Below are positions 21,101-33,300 of a stretch of DNA of 64,000 bases, in pieces. The DNA is from Bombus terrestris (Eukaryota > Arthropoda > Insecta > Hymenoptera > Apidae): positions 434,001 through 498,000 of the forward strand of contig NC_063270.1 in assembly GCF_910591885.1 (NCBI RefSeq), read 5' to 3'. Both the position numbers and the translations under genes were made by a program. The notes beneath the pieces were generated by a model. It did no database searches, was not told where the DNA came from, and was given only the letters and a program-made list of their open reading frames with translations. Within the stretch, counting starts at the first letter, position 1; every line of letters begins with the position of its first letter.

Positions 21101-23927
21101 AGAACTCTCGTTATTCCCTGTCCTATAGAAAAGAATTTCGCTTCGGAATACTTAAATAGCGACTACATTACTCGACTTACGTAAATTGGAATTGCCTTGA
21201 CGATATTGATCGGAAGATCGATGGTGGTTACCGATGTAATGAACTTGTTGAACCAACGACAGACTGTTTCATCAGATTTAAAAAAATAAGTTTAATTCCA
21301 CGCAGTACGAACATTTCTATTTACAGCATTAATTGAAACTTCATCTTGAATTTGATCGTAGCAAATTTCCTCCGAATTCTTCTTTTTATTGGGAACAGTA
21401 AACTTTCCCTAAGAAGAGAACAAACTTGTAAATCGAAGCCAAGCTTTCCTTTGTCGACAAATTAAAATAGTCATTTACTTCTTAGTACAGAATCGAGTAA
21501 TTTCTTAATGGAACGAAAACAGATGGTAATCTAAAATTACTAAAGCCAATTATTCTTAAATTTCTTAAATTGTAATTAAACACATAACTACGATATATTC
21601 GTAAGATTATCAGATATAAATCTGTATTAAAATTTTCTTGGTTTCTCGAGACAAGATTTATAGATTTAGCAGATTAGCAGCTTTATTACCCACGAATATT
21701 CAGCAAACCATTAATAATCGATACCCCAAACGTTCCTACTCTGACACTTAACATTCATAACACCACAGCTTTTCAATCATTCGATAGATCAATTTTACAA
21801 TAAAGTCATCGATCATGGATTTTTATAACATACAGTTCTCCTCTTCATTTCTTTTTACGTTTCTTACTCGCATAGTTGTCATAAAAGATGAAATCAAACA
21901 AAAAATACAGTCAGATCAGCGCTGATAGCTGGATGCTTCGCAATATGTTTATCTTGTTTTATAGCTTTGTACTCGAAAACATCATTGCTTAAATTATCTT
22001 TTATGTTCTCAATCGTGCGAAGATTAATTTTTAATTATTAATTTGAACCACTGTTTGGATACTATCGCGAATTCTCATAGCAGAATTGAAATTATTGTTG
22101 ATTACGACTCTTACAATTGATATTACTAAAATATATCTATTCAGTGTCATAATGGAATTTATAGCAACGGAGCGATCAAAATTCAAGGCGGTTGAGTATT
22201 TTACACATCGAATAAAGAATCGAAATTCAACGATTGGCTGTTTATCGCATTCGTAGTCTGATTGTAATTCCATATGTGTCGTTTATGCAGTGAATAGAGA
22301 CGAGGATTCGATCGATGGAAAATATTTGACGACTCGTTCTAAAACGATTAATGGGACATTTAACTGGACAAAACGGATTACGTGACGACCGCCATTCGAA
22401 ATAATCAAATTGCTCCGTTGGGCCACGGCCAGCACGCTCGCTTCACCTCGTATAAATACACTGCGTTTGTTACAAGTTTCTGATGAATACATTTATAATC
22501 GGAGCATCGACGCCTGTCCCCGTGAATAGATTTACACCTGCTGCCGGTCATGTGCGATCTCTGATTAATCTATGATATTAATTTCCCGATTACAGCCCTT
22601 GGTAATTTGCGAAACGCATTCAACATTCGTTCCATGCTTCGAACGAACAACCTTTTTCATTAGATAACCGCTCGAATTTACGTTCTATAACGAATTACGC
22701 TGATTTTCGGCATTCGCGAAGAGAATCTTTGTGTTGGTTCGAATAGAAAGTTTGTTAATCAAAAGAAAAATTTATCGTATCAAAGTTAATGAAATGGTAG
22801 ATATATTTCACGTATTTAATAATCTGTATGTAATAATAAATGTAAAACCAGACATCCTCAGTAAGTGATACTAAATGAAACTTTAGAAAAAACACGATAG
22901 TAAATTACATCGTGGCAATACCTAATACGATTCTAACGTTCACTACTGTAGCATTAAAAACTTCCAAAACTTCAAACTACTTACAGCAGCAAATTCAAAA
23001 ATCCAAATCTAAACGGAACACTTCGCGGTTTCTCAGTCTGAAACTACGGAAATACCCCATGCACAGCAACGTAGAAAGGAGTTTTTGTTAATTTCATTCC
23101 ATTCTTACTTTGTAATCTTCGTGCAACGGTTGTTCCAAAAACAATAGCACACACCGCAAGGCGTTCACCGTCGTATTACATAAATTACACGATTTAGCGG
23201 AAGCGTATTTCCAGCGCATCCCCTTCGACCTACTTCCTGAAACGGTGTCGGCTTTCAATAACCCTTGTTCCTTCCCTGTATGGTAGCGAAGAAACTCACC
23301 TCGTATCCGTGGCTTTATCGAAATTCATTCGCTCGGACAATTACGGCTTCAACCTCGGAAATTCCGCGAATGCGTTCTCAACTTCTCTGCAACTCGAAAT
23401 TCACGAATCGGCAGGCTCCACCCCCGCGAAAAGTAGAAAGATAATCCCACGCATCCATATGCATCGACGCATTAGCATTCCAATTAGTCTTCCCTCAGCC
23501 TCGAGGAGAATTGCACTTTGGATTATCTTAGTTTTTCAAAGAAAACTTCGTCGACTAGAAGACAGAGGCAAAAACGGTAGTAACAGGCTCGAACACAGAG
23601 TAGCGGAACGTATGGAAGTCGGTAGCGAAATGGTCGACCATAAATCCACTGGAGAACACATGCTTTGCATAATATAAGCTGCGCCTGTAACGCCGATCCT
23701 CCGCGCCTTTCGTTTTCCCTGCTCTTCCTTTTCGCCTCGTTCTTTCCCGCTCTCAAGCATGCTCCTGTTTTATCGTTGTCTTTGCATTTCTTACTTCGCG
23801 AGAGAAACATAGGAAAATACAGTTTTCAGCTTGAGATGCCAACTCACTTTGATTCCTTTACTGTTGTTGGGAATGTTATTTTATTATTCTAATTAGTCAG
23901 CCACTGGAGACTTCCAATTTGAGGTAA
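18181..23927. other. Intergenic or intronic DNA
   Basis: I see no gene. A CpG-rich block at about 20160-20440 reads like conserved noncoding DNA and leads into a pyrimidine tract at 20509-20576. A TATAAATA at 22451-22458 stands at the edge of another GC-balanced block but has no recognisable downstream gene. Confidence 0.5.
20509..20576. repeat. Pyrimidine tract, 67 of 68 bases
   Basis: Every base is C or T except one A at 20542. Long homopurine-homopyrimidine DNA of this kind can form triplex (H-form) structure. It is flanked on both sides by further pyrimidine-rich sequence from about 20470 to 20600. Confidence 0.75.
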
Positions 23928-24170
23928 GTTGTAATTACAAAATGAAGTTGGTACAATGAGATTTGTAATTATTGTTATTAGGGAAACCAAATTATATGTA
24001 CTATGTTCCAAATATTTTATTACAAGTTATTTCGTTAAAAATTTGAAGCAAGTGAATGTTGTAATTACAAAATGAAGTTGGTACAATGACGTTTGTAATT
24101 ATCGTTATTAGGGAAACCAAATTATATGTACTATGTTCTAAATATTTTATTGCAAATTATTTCGTTAAAA
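23928..24170 (+). repeat. Tandem duplication, 130-bp period
   Basis: The 113 bp at 23928-24040 recur at 24058-24170 with about six substitutions (roughly 95% identity) and no indel. Each copy starts GTTGTAATTACAAAATGAAG and ends in TTCGTTAAAA. The 17 bp between the copies partly resemble the sequence just before copy 1, suggesting the original unit was about 130 bp. No coding function is apparent. Confidence 0.9.
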
Positions 24171-27100
24171 CTTAGCTTCAAAATTACTAAGCGTCACACT
24201 AGTCGGATCATCAAGACGTTTCTAAAATTTCAAATTCTCATTATGAGAATCCACGCGGAGACCCACCAAATCCAACGACCCTTTCTTAAGTTACCTTTCT
24301 TTCGTCGAAATCGTAACGCGGTCTCGCGTAAGTCGCCCCCCGCGTTCTTCTCCCATTTTCTCCGTCGACTGTGCCTCTCGTTCCGGCCTCCCGCTTCGCC
24401 ACACTTGGTATCCTTTTGAACGAGTTCTACCGGTTTTCACGGAGAATCGAGCCGCTGTAAAAAGGACCATGATGAGAGTACCTCGTGAGGGAGGACTGAA
24501 AGAAGGAGCGTGAAAGTAAGGAAGAGGCAGGGAACAGGGAAAGGAAGAGGAGCAGAGAAAGATGGATGGACTCGGTTGGACAGAGGAGAGGAAGGATGAG
24601 AGGATAGAAAGAAAAAGCCAGTGGACGGAGGTAGGCTACCGGGGATATAGATAGAATCTGTCGATGAGAACCCGAGACCTCGGCTTCCTTCTCAGATTTT
24701 CACCACGATAATCGTCCTTCTCGAGATCCTCGAGACGAAGAAAAAGAGGGGGATGCAGAGGGGGAAAGGCAGACTTATTCCTTCCGTAGACTGGGAAATC
24801 GTCAACCTTGGTAATCCGGCGGGCTTTCCACCACGAGGTATTTCGCGTTTCCTATGAAGCAATCTGCCCGATGATTTCCAGCAATGATCGCACAGGAGGG
24901 GATTGATAGTGAGAGGAACACTCTGTCAGTTTACAAAACGGAAACGTTCTTCGCGAGTTTCGCGTGGCCAGGATTGCGTTAACGTATCTCATGATAAATT
25001 CCTGGCTGGAGCAATAGCAAATACATCGAACGGGTAGTGTCAATTTATCTCGAACGCATTGACGTTCCATGTCCTTGTTCTTCTATTAACGGAAGTTGGG
25101 AGCTCTTTTTATTTTATCTTCCATCGTATTGATCGGACCACTTTAAGACTGTTTTCTATTTACAGCGAATTGTTTGCTTTTGTTTTTAACAGTAATTGCA
25201 GCCTGGTTGGTTTCACTGGTGGTCTCGTGTTTCAAACGGCTAATTAAGTTCGTTGAAGAGAAATCGGTTAAAGGATCGTATGATCGATGAAAAATCGTAA
25301 TCGAAGGCTTTGCTAATCGATTACGCGTGCACGATGATCGCGATAAATTATACAGAATTTTAATAGAGCGATATAACGGCTGACGTTAATAATAGAATCG
25401 AGGCGAGGGATGAGAGATTGCACCAGGTTGAATCATTAACTATGATTTATCGCGTCGAAACTTCTTCATCGATACGTCGCGCTCCCTGAGAAAAGATGCT
25501 GCGTTGGGAAATTATGTAGTAAAGATTCTCTAATTGGACGTGTTGCTAATTGATGTTACTCGTTTAATAAGCACTCGGACAATTTACCATCTACCTGTCC
25601 TGAAACTGAATCCTCTTTCGCAGTTGTTCAGGGACACGAGAAACGCTGTATTTTGTAACCTTCTTAAAATCGCTAGATTCTGTTTCAGTTGCTATACGAA
25701 AAATTTATGTGATAAAAAATGTGACTGTATTCTAAAGATAGTAGAATTATCAATAAGTCCTTTACGATTGTTTCGAAATATAAATTGACACTTGATCTTA
25801 TTTTATAATTATCATTCTGTTTGCTAATAAATATGCTTAACGAAATAATATTATTATACTAAAAGACAGTTTTTTACGTTTCTCGAAGAATTATTATTTT
25901 TGGGCTACGTCTCTCCGAAAGTTCTAGAACTTGTTTCCCTTAACTCTATACAAGTTTAATATACGTACCAATTAGGATTGAAATAATTTTATTTCGAAAA
26001 TAAATTTTAAATGACAAAAAATGTCTTCTCTAAATTCACAGGTCGAGGGGATAACGCGATGGTACAGTGTTAAACTTCGATAAAGCTATCTTCTCGACAC
26101 GTAGATATCTCGGGCGCACATTTATTCAGTCCGCGTCGTGGCCAGTATAATGAGTACACTTGTAACGCGGTTTTCTCTGCCTCGCCTCGTTCTCAAATCT
26201 CTGCGCATATAATGCGATCGATACGTATCGGGGTTGTCGCACCATTCTTCACGCGCCTATGGACAACATACGATAGGAATGTCCGCACGTTGCATAATTC
26301 AATTTCCAGCTGCCGCGGACGACTCAAGTTTCGTCGAGCATCGTGCATCGCCGTGTTACCTAACTCGGATTATGTATCAGTCGATTTAGAAGTTCGCTCA
26401 AATCCAATTTCACGACGATCACTGGTTTAACCGGTCAGCTTATTAATCTCCGTGTTCGAGTTAATCTTCCTCGTCGACCCGCTCGACGGAAACGCTGATC
26501 TTCGATGAGGTTGCTGAATGATCGCTGCTATCTCTTCTTTCACAGAACAGCGTTTCATTGGGATGATTATTAAAATATGGCAAGTACGTGTAATTCAGTT
26601 TGTTTAATTAGTTATTAGTAAAATTACTAATGAATGGTAAAGAGTAAACGTGTAAAATAATTAAACGAGTAGTCAAGAATGGTTTACTATCGACAAATAA
26701 TGTAATTCGAACAGTTAAGGATAAGTTAGTGCAACACGGGTTATAGGTTGGGTAGTTTATCTTAATTCTCGTAATAAATATTGTATCTTCGTGGGTTTCT
26801 AATTACGGCAGGATCCATTTATTCGCTGTAACGTATTTCATTGCGGTGTAGAGCAATCTACATAAATTAATTAAAAGTTCCTTATTAATTTATCGTTATG
26901 CTATCCCACTATGTTATCATCGTATCAGCATGAAACAACCTATTTACGGTTAGGTATTTTTTGTATGGTAGGATTTACAGGAATAATAAGGCAGCTTTAT
27001 TATTTAAATTATATTTATTGGGAGAGTGAGGAAAGTACAGATTTCATATTTGAAAATGCAAAACTGTTTTGGTACGAATATCATTTCACTATGAATTTAT

Positions 27101-30083
27101 ATTATGCTTGGAAAAGAGATTTGATTTTGATTAATTTCCAGTTTACTCAAATTACCGAAAAATGGAGCTGTCTCCTATTGCAACAAACAACCCCTTTATT
27201 TCTTGTTATAACAAAACAAAATTTTGTTTATAGTCAATCCAATCGATCGATTCTCCTGTCACATAAAACAAAATTACCGGTTCTTTCGTGGCACTATTCG
27301 CAGTAAGGCAAGCGTATGTCTCAGCAGGAAAGTAATTTCTGGCCGAGAAATTCCACGTTCGAAACGAGGGATATCAATTAACGTCTCCCTGGAGCGGGAG
27401 TTCGGTCACGGAATTAAGAAACACCCAGCACGGAGCCGGCGGGTGAAAGAAACAAGCCGTGCCAGGGTCCGAGACGGGGATGGCGGCACACGTGAAGCCT
27501 GCGATTTGCGTGCCCCTCACGTTTTTCTGAAACGCGTTCCTCGCATCGCGATTCCGCCGTAATGAGAGAGCACGCACGTGCGAAAAACCCCTGCGCCTTT
27601 CTCTCTTCCCCAAGTGTACACGCCCTTGTGACACGTACGCGTCTCCTTTGCCGCCCTTCTACCCACCGCGGCCTTTATGCAAATCTTAATGACCGCGAGG
27701 CTACGCCGAAAGTCACGAGCCATACTTACAAGCGGCGCGCTTACTTTTGTACGTGGATAATCTCGGCCTATCTGCTCCCCTCCTGTCGTCGTGAGAATCC
27801 GCCCAGTCAGAAATGACAGGCGAAGATTGCTTTATCACATCAAGTTTGAAACGCGAGATCGTGAAACAACGTGAAGGTTGAGAAAGTTAAAGTGTTATAG
27901 GCTATTAACGTGTTAAAGACTATGATACGTGAAGCTTCATCCTGTTTTACGAATTTTATTTGGATAGCGTTGTTCTCTAATCGTATACAAATATTCACGA
28001 TCGAGTAATATACACGTACACCTTATAAAAATGTGCATTAGAACGGATCTTGAGGTTTATCTCGGATAGATCTTAGAAAGAGCGTGTGTATGCATGTATC
28101 ACAGATGTCGACGTAGTCAGCAAGTGAATGTAATTGAAGAAAATATTTCTTATTCCATCTACTGATATACTGTGACAGAATGGTTTATAGAGCTTTAAAT
28201 CTCCTTGTTAAATAAGATATCGTAACACATTGGTGGTTAATAGATATCGATCGTTGTTAAAGCAGGTCATCAGAGAAGAACGTAGTTTGTGAATTAATTC
28301 TTTAATGAATCGAACGATTCTAGTCATCCGTCGAACGATCAAGTATAATATATTCTGAGATGGTTTTCATAAAACTACATAAAACTAATACAATCCTTTC
28401 AACTTACTGCAACAACGGATTCATCGAGGAACAACACCGAACAGAGTATCTTCATCGCGAATCCCTACCAAGAACCCTTCATCCCCTCGTGAATCAGCCC
28501 TTTTTCCATGCTTGATACGTGTTCGTCTGTCGGTGTCGGCGGAGAGGCATGAACAAAAGACAAGGAAGGGTGAAAGAGAGACGAACGACGAGATGACGCG
28601 GCTCTTTCACCCGCGGACCTGTTGATCTCGACGAAAAATTCGAGGGACGATCATTGTGTGCTCTTTCTCTCTGCGGCGTGATGGTCAGCCATAGTTACGT
28701 GAAACAGTATTATCAGAGACGCGATGACTAATGAATGTAAGGACGTTCCTCGGTTGGAATTATCTCGGACATTTTTTCACTACCTGAAATCGCGACGATA
28801 CGCCATATCTCATTTGTCATCGAAACAAGAGCCATTATAAATTGTGATTGATACACAGCACTTGCACCGCTCTTGTTCCGTGCTTTTTGATTTATGAAAA
28901 CAAGCCTGGGAGCGCGCGGGTGTTTCGTCGTTCGATCGACGATCATTTCGCCTGACCGGTGTGCCGTGTGCCATGCTAACTGTTACGAACTTTAGTAAAA
29001 TACGAGGCTGTTCCGACAACGTTTATCGCCGTTTCTGTAGCGAGCTATATCAGAATTTCCTTTTTCATCGATCGCTCTCTCGCGTTGCCGCGGGTCTTAA
29101 CGACGAGTGGCAAAATGTACTATTCACTCGAAAATTGCAAGCAAAAGTCGCCTGTGTGCTCTGCGCGTTAGAAACGATACAAAAGTTGTAAGATGAATAA
29201 TAGATTGCGATTGTCTTCTAAAGCATAAGGTAAAAGGCGTTCACAATGAATAAGTCGATCGATATATCGTACGTATTTTCCCACGATACATTTACAAATA
29301 TACTCGTAAAAATGTACGCTGAAAATTACGTATAAGACCTAAAACCTATAGAATAAATGTTATTTATCTAACGTATTAATTTCGGAAATTATTCTGAAAC
29401 GTCATAATACTAAAAAATTAGCGACCTCCGTCGCAGTAAAAACCGTATTTAACCTCTTCAACTTTCCACCGCCACGGTTACCTGACATTTCACGAGAGCA
29501 TTCCAGTTAAATAGATTCTTCAGTTCCGATTTCGCACCCTTTCACGCGTACCCAACTTTCGCATTTAATCTGCATACATTTCTCACTTTCTCCATTGCGA
29601 GCGAACCAACCGGGTTTTAATCGCGCCCTGTAAATCGATGCTTTCGCCGGTAGTTCGCTGGAATTCGGCGAAGAGCGCGGACAATTAGACGCGGGGAATA
29701 AACGTCGGATAGGAACGAGCAACAAGGCGGGTAACGAGCGGAATTAACGGCATCGTAACGAGTTGAAACGTCGATTAAACGTAACGCTGCGCGTTTCGCC
29801 CTCCCTGCGAGGAAACGCTTGTACGTTTTACTCTTTTCGAAGCTCGCAAAAAAAAAAAAAAAGATACATAGAATTCCAGTGCGAATCACGCGGAAACTTT
29901 TGACAAGATATCGACTGGTAGCTTCTATATACCGTATTTACTCTATACAGACTGTCACAAAATACGAGGAATATTTATAGGATCGATTCTAGACGTCAGA
30001 ACGATGAAAGAAGTTCGCGTACAAAAATATTCTTTGAGATTTGCTTCCCGAGTCATAAACAATTCTATTTCACACTAGAAATA
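24171..30083. other. Intergenic or intronic DNA
   Basis: I see no supportable gene. A purine-rich plus strand runs from about 24486 to 24630 and again near 24730-24780. CpG-rich blocks lie at about 27280-27800 and 28490-28700. A 131-codon ATG frame at 26911-27306 stays open in AT-rich DNA but has no recognisable domain. A run of 15 A residues is at 29848-29862. Confidence 0.5.
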
Positions 30084-30180
30084 TTGGATCGTCCCAAAAG
30101 TTTCTTTTCTTTTATAAAGAAATAATAGATGCACAACATTCTTTATTTTATATTATTTTATTGGATTATGTATGATCCAT
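30084..30180 (+). repeat. Left inverted arm of the MITE
   Basis: It contains AATAATAGATGCACAACATT (30125-30144), matched exactly in inverse orientation in the right arm. Outer bases differ from the right arm at about four of the first nine positions. Confidence 0.85.
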
Positions 30181-30205
30181 TTTCTTCTATTGGAAGATTG
30201 GTTTC

Positions 30206-30303
30206 AAATGATCATACATAATTCAATAAAATAATATAAAACAAACAATGTTGTGCATCTATTATTTCCTTATAAAACGAAGGAAACTTTTGGGGCAACC
30301 TAA
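30206..30303 (-). repeat. Right inverted arm of the MITE
   Basis: Read on the minus strand it starts TTAGGTTGCCCCAAAAG and parallels the left arm. Its end is closer than the left to what I recall of mariner termini, so the left terminus has probably decayed. Confidence 0.85.
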
Positions 30304-33300
30304 TATATTGGTATCAACGAATCACCTGATGTACTATTTCCTTTACGACATCCACACTTTATGTTTGTCACTCGGATGTAACAATCGAAATCCTATCCGT
30401 GTTTTATGCCACTTGTTTTGGTTCCTAGGCCTTACAATTAGATTAAGAAACGTGAAGTGTAAATATAAAAATAAAATTGTTTGTATTTTTGGAATGAATT
30501 CAATAAATATTCCCCACATAACTTGCGACGCTCTGTATATGTACATATCGTTAAATCGATGACCACCTTATATCTCCAACAACCATATCTTGGGGCCGAT
30601 ATATCGCGATAGATTGCGCGTCGCGTTTACAAAAACCATGAGAAGGATGAAGAAGCACGCGGAACAAGAAGGATGGGGGTGAAATCGAAAGGAAGACGAT
30701 AGAAACGAGTGGCATTCCCTTCGCCTTTATCCCTCTCTGTCACCGTCGAATCCTCTGGCAATCGTCTTTTTCTCGCGTGCTTCCTGCCGCTCCTTTTCAT
30801 CCTCTCGTTTCCTTTTTCTCGTTCTCAATCCCTCCCCTCATCTTTGCCTGTTCGTCTTCGACGTTTCTGAGATGACTCGTACGTGCCCTCTTGTTCCATC
30901 GTAATTTTCCGCGCTGCGATATCCACTCCCGATCGCGAAGCGTGTCTGCGTTCAGTCTTTCCTTTATTTCAGATTGAAACGAAATCGAGACCTCAATACA
31001 CGTTCAGTCCTATCTCTGAGTACGTGGCTAGACCACTGCCAAAGATATCCTCGCCCTCTTGATTCGCCATCCTTCTCTTTGCTCTCCATTTTGTTGCGAT
31101 TCGTTTCAGGGATGAATGATTCCGTTTGATTTTGGACGCGGAACTTTCGTAAAACTCGCACGCGCCACGTTACGGCTCAACGGGAAACAAACTTTGTTCG
31201 TAAATCGATCAAGTTTTTCCATTTCTTTTGAATATGTTTCTTGGACAAGTTGTAGAGGAAGGATTTTGTTCCTTTTAATATTTTTATTCCTGTCGCGTGG
31301 CATAGGTGGAAAAGGGTGTGACGTCGCGTGAGATTAGCGGCTTGCGCCGTTTGTGACACTGTAATTTATGCGAGCCACGACGAATGCATTCGGCTCAATT
31401 TATTCGCGAATATACTTCAAGAAAAATTGTAATTCGCAAATAAGTTTAAAGAATCGGATATTTTAATAATAAGTGTTTTAGAGAAAAGATTTTTCTCTTA
31501 ATATGGAATAATATAGTGATTTTTATTACATTAAAATGAAAAGATTCGACGGGAACAAAAGTATTCTATGAATAGCAGTTTAGTATAATAAAAATAAAAG
31601 TAATTCTTAAAAGTAACTCTTAAATAATTCGTGATTTCTATCATTGAAATATATTCTATCAGAATGGAAAATCGCATTTTATTATATCAGAGATGGCTCA
31701 TCGGGTTTACCTTTCGAAAAGCTATTACATATCTCGATATAAACATATAAAATTGAGATAGGTAAATTGATACCCTTCAAAAATTCTAGCCTGCAGCGTT
31801 GTAAAAATTGTTCAAATTGAAACGTAACAGTTTCTAGAAATAAAAAATTTCGAGATTTCCGATTGCTGCGAGATTAAAAAAGAAAAAAAAAAGAAAAGTG
31901 GGGAAAGAAAAGTTAGCGAGGGGCGAATTGGTGAAAAACGCGACAGGAATGGCCGAGCACGCTTTAACCGAGCGTCGATTGATTTTCACTTAATATCGAC
32001 CGTGTCGTTGAAAGGTGCTCGTAAAACGGAGCGAATTTTAATTACTGGCTGGCCCAGAAAAGATCGACGTCGAGCAATCAACTTAACCGAAACTTATTTT
32101 TATGGTTCGCGGTTGTTTTAAAATTGTGAAAGAAGAAACATGTAGTAGCGATTGTAAAATTTCTGGAAATCAATGAACTTACCTCGATCCTCAACTATTT
32201 AATTCGTTTCATAATTATCACGCGATTGTTGCCCTAGACCTCTTGAAGAATTTGCGCAGTTTTAACAAGTACCTCGTATTTTCGTGTATTCTAGCTAATT
32301 AGCCGATAATTTGAAGTGTTGTAAAATTATATGTAGAGCAATATTCGAGGATTTTTGTATGTTTGATTACATATAAATTTCTCCAACATTTTCTTCATTT
32401 TTATTCTATTCGATTCTTCGAATCTATAAACGATACAAGATCATAATCTATCTCCTTCCTACTTATCAACTATCCGCAAGGAAACAGGCAATCATCTTCA
32501 AATCAGCTCTCACAAGCTCTATAATGTACCACCAGTTCATCATCTATTGTAAACAAAACTACAAACGCCATAGATTTCTATCATTCTACGATAATTATCA
32601 AGCCAATGATACACCTTTCCCTCTGACTCCGCCATTTCCTTTAATATAAGAACCCTTTTTTATAACAATGCTCTGTAACCTTTCGAGCACGGTCTATTCC
32701 ATCTCCACTGAATCCATAGCCATCTATGGAAAAATGGAAAAGCCCCGGCTTTTTCCTTCGGCCGCGGTCTTCGGGTAATGAGAATTGAAACGTAACGGCG
32801 GATGATAGCTCCTAATCCTCGGCTCGCCGGTCCATGGATTGCTTTTCCATTTATCCGGCCAAGACTACGAAATTAGGATGATCCCTTTTTCTTCCTCTCT
32901 CTCTCTCTCTCTCTCTCTCTGGTTATTTTTCTCTTTTTCTTTCCTTGGAGAATAGTTCTTCGTCGAACATCGGTGAACCATCGTCGTCCGATATCAACGA
33001 GCCATGCGCGGCCAAAAGCGAGTCCGTGATTAAGGACACTGTCACTTTGGATCTTGATTGTTGATTAAACCTGTCGACGAGCATTATACGCAACGCCGCC
33101 GTTAATACTCGGTAGACACGTGTACGGAGGAACTGTTCGCCGGAACCGATTGGGAATTTCGCTGAAACATTGACGCGTAACGATGAAACACGACGCGAGG
33201 GCGTTTAATGGGATAACGAATTATGCTTTCACGAAACAGATCCAGAGGGCAATTTCGATGGCCTTTCTTCTGAGAACTTTTGCTTCCTACACTTCGTGAA

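Larger units (their letters stand above)
30084..30303. mobile_element. Mariner-like MITE, 220 bp, almost entirely hairpin
   Basis: The element is bounded by TA on both sides (30082-30083 and 30304-30305), the target duplication of Tc1/mariner elements. Two inverted arms of about 95-100 bp, roughly 89% identical over the first 97 positions, enclose a loop of about 20 nt. The outer end of the right arm reads TTAGGTTGCCCCAAAAG inward, which from memory resembles mariner inverted-repeat ends; the left end has diverged to TTGGATCGTCCCAAAAG. There is no transposase. Mobility would have depended on a mariner transposase elsewhere in the genome. Confidence 0.85.

Noticed and set aside
22451..22458. 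TATAAATA as a promoter
   Set aside because: No initiator at the right spacing and no gene downstream; similar words at 9721, 11428 and 60488 have the same weakness.
26911..27306. 131-codon ATG frame in AT-rich DNA
   Set aside because: Length is within what chance allows over the whole window, and no domain is recognisable.
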